Virus record (IMG/VR): IMGVR_UViG_3300020442_002097 | Location: 1-45,169 of that record | Source: a virus | Length of the DNA stretch: 45,169 nucleotides | Direction: 5' to 3' (one strand) | Shown: piece after piece, positions 43,224 to 45,169 of the stretch | How positions within the stretch are numbered: position 1 is the stretch's first letter | How the letters are laid out: each line of letters opens with the position of its first letter | The notes under the pieces: generated by a model | Seen by the model: only the letters and a program-made list of their open reading frames with translations | The model's database searches: none | Told to the model about the DNA's origin: nothing | Made by a program: the position numbers and the translations under genes

Positions 43224-45169
43224 ATGTTAAAATTAGCAAACAGAGTTAAAGAAACATCAATAACTAGCGGGACAGGCTCCGTTCTGTTAGCTGGTGGTTT
43301 TGGTGCTTTTCAAACCTTTTCCTCCGCCATAGGCAATGGAAACACTACATTCTACACCATTGAAAACGACATAAGGTGGGAAGTTGGCATAGGCACCTAT
43401 GCTTCTGACACTAACACTCTTTCTAGAGATACTGTCCTAAGCAGCAGCAGCGGAGGGTCTAAGATAGACCTAAATGGTGTATCAATAGTGTTTTGTACTT
43501 TGCCCGCAGAGAAGACTGTATTTTTTGGAGATAACAATTACCTACCAGAAGGCAAACCTTTAACTTTGACGAGACAAAGCGCTGGCAATTTTATCCACGC
43601 TTTTGTAGATAACTCTTCTGATAAAACCGTCGCTCTCCACATGCAAGATTCAAGCGATCCAACGTGGAAGTTTGGCTTAAAGGATTCTCCCAGTTCAGAA
43701 ACAACAGCTCCACAATATGGATATGTCTATGGCTCAAATGGTACAGCAGGGCTTTATGGCGATTCTGATGCGTATGCCTATATAGACTCTAACCTAGGAT
43801 TTTATATATCCCATGAAGGGTCAAATTTAGTACAAGTAACAAAAGATGGTGGAACTGAAATAAAAAATGGTTCAGCCAATGTTAATGCTTTAACCGTCAA
43901 AGGAGCAGCGGCCCAATCTTATCCACTTCAGGTATGGGCTAACAATGCGGGCACAACACTTTCTTCCGTAGGCTCTGACGGCTCTTTGGCTTTAGGAAAA
44001 GCTACAGCCCCAAATTACACCCTAGACGTTAACGGCACAGCTAATGTAACTACAGTTAGATTTTCAGATGGTTCTCTACAAACAACCGCATCAAAACCCT
44101 CCGGAGAGTTCGGGGCTTTGAGTGGGGTAGTAGAAACTAATAAAAGCGACATAGCAACCATAAACTCTACATTTATGCCATTATCAAGTGGTGATGTTAT
44201 TAACACACTTCTTGGAGCGCACAACTATATACCTGATACCAGCGGCAGCGTTATAAACACAGCTTTCTCAAATGTCATTTCCGGTAGGATGGCGGCTTCT
44301 AGTGGTGATGTAATAAATACAGCATTATCAAATGTTTTATCAGGCAGTATACCAGTTTCTAGTGGGTACATACCAGTAAATAGTGGTGATGTAATAAACA
44401 CCGCTTTTTCAAATCTTGCTTCAGCCTCTACAGGTCTTCCCACATCTAGTGGCGCTGTAATAAACACAGCCCTAAGCAATGTGCTTGCTGGCAGCATACC
44501 CGTCAGCAGTGGTTACTTACCTATCTCTAGCGGAGCTGTTATCAATAGTGAGATTACAAAGGGTGTTACCAACTATGCGCTACCTATCACTAGCGGTGGC
44601 GTCATAAACGACGCCTTTGATGCCATAGTTAACGGGGCTATGTCAGCATCCAGCGGAGATGTCATCAATACATTAATTGGAGCTGCTCTCGGTCTACCAG
44701 CAACTAGCGGGGACGCAATCGCCCAGCACTTTATGCCTCTCAATAGCGGGTTAGCTATTAATTCTGATTATATGCTTACATCTTTAGCTATGCCACTCAC
44801 TAGTGGTTCAGCTATCATGCCCAGCGCCAGCGGTGACATAATCAACACCTTGATTGCGGCTGCTGGAGGCAGTGCTGGTTTGCCCACAAGTAGTGGTGAT
44901 GTAATAAACACGGCTTTGGGCAACGTGCTTGCTGGCAGCCTTCCAACAAGTAGTGGGGCTGTAGTAAACACGGCTTTGGGCAACGTGCTTGCTGGCAGCC
45001 TTCCAACAAGTAGTGGGGATGCTATTGCCCAACACTTCATGCCTATCAACAGTGGTTCACTAATCATGCCCAGTGCCAGTGGTGACATAATCAACACCTT
45101 GATTGCGGCTGCTGGAGGCAGTGCTGGTTTGCCTACAAGTAGTGGTGATGTAATAAACACGGCTTTGGG
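43224..45169 (+). CDS. Tail fibre with SSGDVINTAL repeats, 5' part
   Basis: At least 648 codons, open to the right edge. GGAG lies eight bases before the ATG. The N-terminal 90 residues (RVKETSITSGTGSVLLAGGFGAFQTFSSAIGNGNTTFYTI, then GGSKIDLNG and TLPAEK) are a common phage fibre attachment domain. A beta region follows, with a TLDVNGTANVTTVRFSDGS segment typical of trimeric fibres. From about residue 310 units of roughly 20 residues recur (LPTSSGDVINTALSNVLAGS). The end of the protein is missing. Confidence 0.88.
   Translation, partial: MLKLANRVKETSITSGTGSVLLAGGFGAFQTFSSAIGNGNTTFYTIENDIRWEVGIGTYASDTNTLSRDTVLSSSSGGSKIDLNGVSIVFCTLPAEKTVFFGDNNYLPEGKPLTLTRQSAGNFIHAFVDNSSDKTVALHMQDSSDPTWKFGLKDSPSSETTAPQYGYVYGSNGTAGLYGDSDAYAYIDSNLGFYISHEGSNLVQVTKDGGTEIKNGSANVNALTVKGAAAQSYPLQVWANNAGTTLSSVGSDGSLALGKATAPNYTLDVNGTANVTTVRFSDGSLQTTASKPSGEFGALSGVVETNKSDIATINSTFMPLSSGDVINTLLGAHNYIPDTSGSVINTAFSNVISGRMAASSGDVINTALSNVLSGSIPVSSGYIPVNSGDVINTAFSNLASASTGLPTSSGAVINTALSNVLAGSIPVSSGYLPISSGAVINSEITKGVTNYALPITSGGVINDAFDAIVNGAMSASSGDVINTLIGAALGLPATSGDAIAQHFMPLNSGLAINSDYMLTSLAMPLTSGSAIMPSASGDIINTLIAAAGGSAGLPTSSGDVINTALGNVLAGSLPTSSGAVVNTALGNVLAGSLPTSSGDAIAQHFMPINSGSLIMPSASGDIINTLIAAAGGSAGLPTSSGDVINTAL
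44816..45169 (+). repeat. Near-identical DNA repeats in the fibre gene
   Basis: The block 44816-44920 recurs at 45064-45169 with only a few changes, and a 60-bp unit starting GGCTTTGGG occurs in tandem at about 44911 and 44971. The window ends exactly at a point identical to position 44920. This suggests recent unit duplication, and a sequence assembly may have stopped here. Confidence 0.8.

Noticed and set aside
44160-45169. CRISPR-like regular repeat at the right end
   Set aside because: The periodicity is in frame and encodes a 20-residue fibre repeat. There are no unique spacers between identical palindromic repeats.

Overview
The window looks like part of the genome of a tailed double-stranded DNA phage (Caudoviricetes), moderately AT-rich and cut at both ends. 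It contains a full head and packaging gene set (large terminase, portal, protease-scaffold, decoration protein, HK97-type capsid protein) and very large fibre proteins. It also has a dense arm of tiny genes, its own tmRNA, and one tRNA. The host is not given. The tmRNA tag AEENFSLAA, the matrixin-type metalloprotease and the GTFxxxY-type repeats in the giant fibre remind me of Planctomycetota. Other small proteins resemble families I know from marine cyanophages and other T4-like phages. Host assignment is therefore an inference only.

Left arm (1-21509, all minus strand). About 70 short genes, mostly of unknown function, are packed head to tail with ATGA, GTGA or TAATG overlaps and good Shine-Dalgarno sites. 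They are read from at least 22 near-identical sigma70-type promoters (TTGACA, 16-17 bp, TATAAT or TATACT), most with CGATA at a fixed place in the spacer. Recognisable genes are a metallo-dipeptidase-like protein cut by the left edge, a phosphomannose-isomerase-type cupin, a HxGH cytidylyltransferase, a SAM methyltransferase, a DUF932-like protein, a gp88-like protein, several zinc-ribbon proteins and an HNH endonuclease. RNA genes are tRNA-Arg(UCU), a complete tmRNA (ssrA) whose 5' end overlaps a protein gene, and a two-part structured leader at 6402-6651. Between 11.4 and 20.7 kb, seven GC-rich hairpin elements each lie 36-75 bp upstream of an early promoter and seem to divide the arm into separate transcription units. 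At least ten genes encode single-membrane-span peptides of 21-54 residues, and three encode small, extremely acidic proteins.

Control gap (21510-21957). This gene-poor stretch separates the minus-strand arm from the plus-strand arm and ends in the first candidate late promoter (GTGTATAAT).

Right arm (21958-45169, all plus strand). Two unknown proteins are followed by a sigma factor resembling T4 gp55, a candidate small terminase, GDP-mannose 4,6-dehydratase, an HNH nuclease, an ERCC4-type nuclease, a ClpP-like protease and the large terminase. Then come portal, a protease-scaffold fusion with an internal scaffold start, decoration protein, major capsid protein and a strong terminator. The last part holds a small virion protein, a 2344-residue fibre with YadA-like head repeats, a matrixin-type metalloprotease, and a fibre with an SSGDVINTAL repeat that runs off the right edge. 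Sites with GTGTATAA and no -35 box precede the first late gene, the portal and the scaffold genes. This fits late transcription by the phage's own gp55-like sigma factor.

Putting these together: the early arm is switched on through host-type promoters, the sigma factor directs the late arm, the sugar genes (cupin, nucleotidyltransferase, methyltransferase, GMD) may alter surface glycans, and the fibre-linked metalloprotease may open a protein layer on the host surface.
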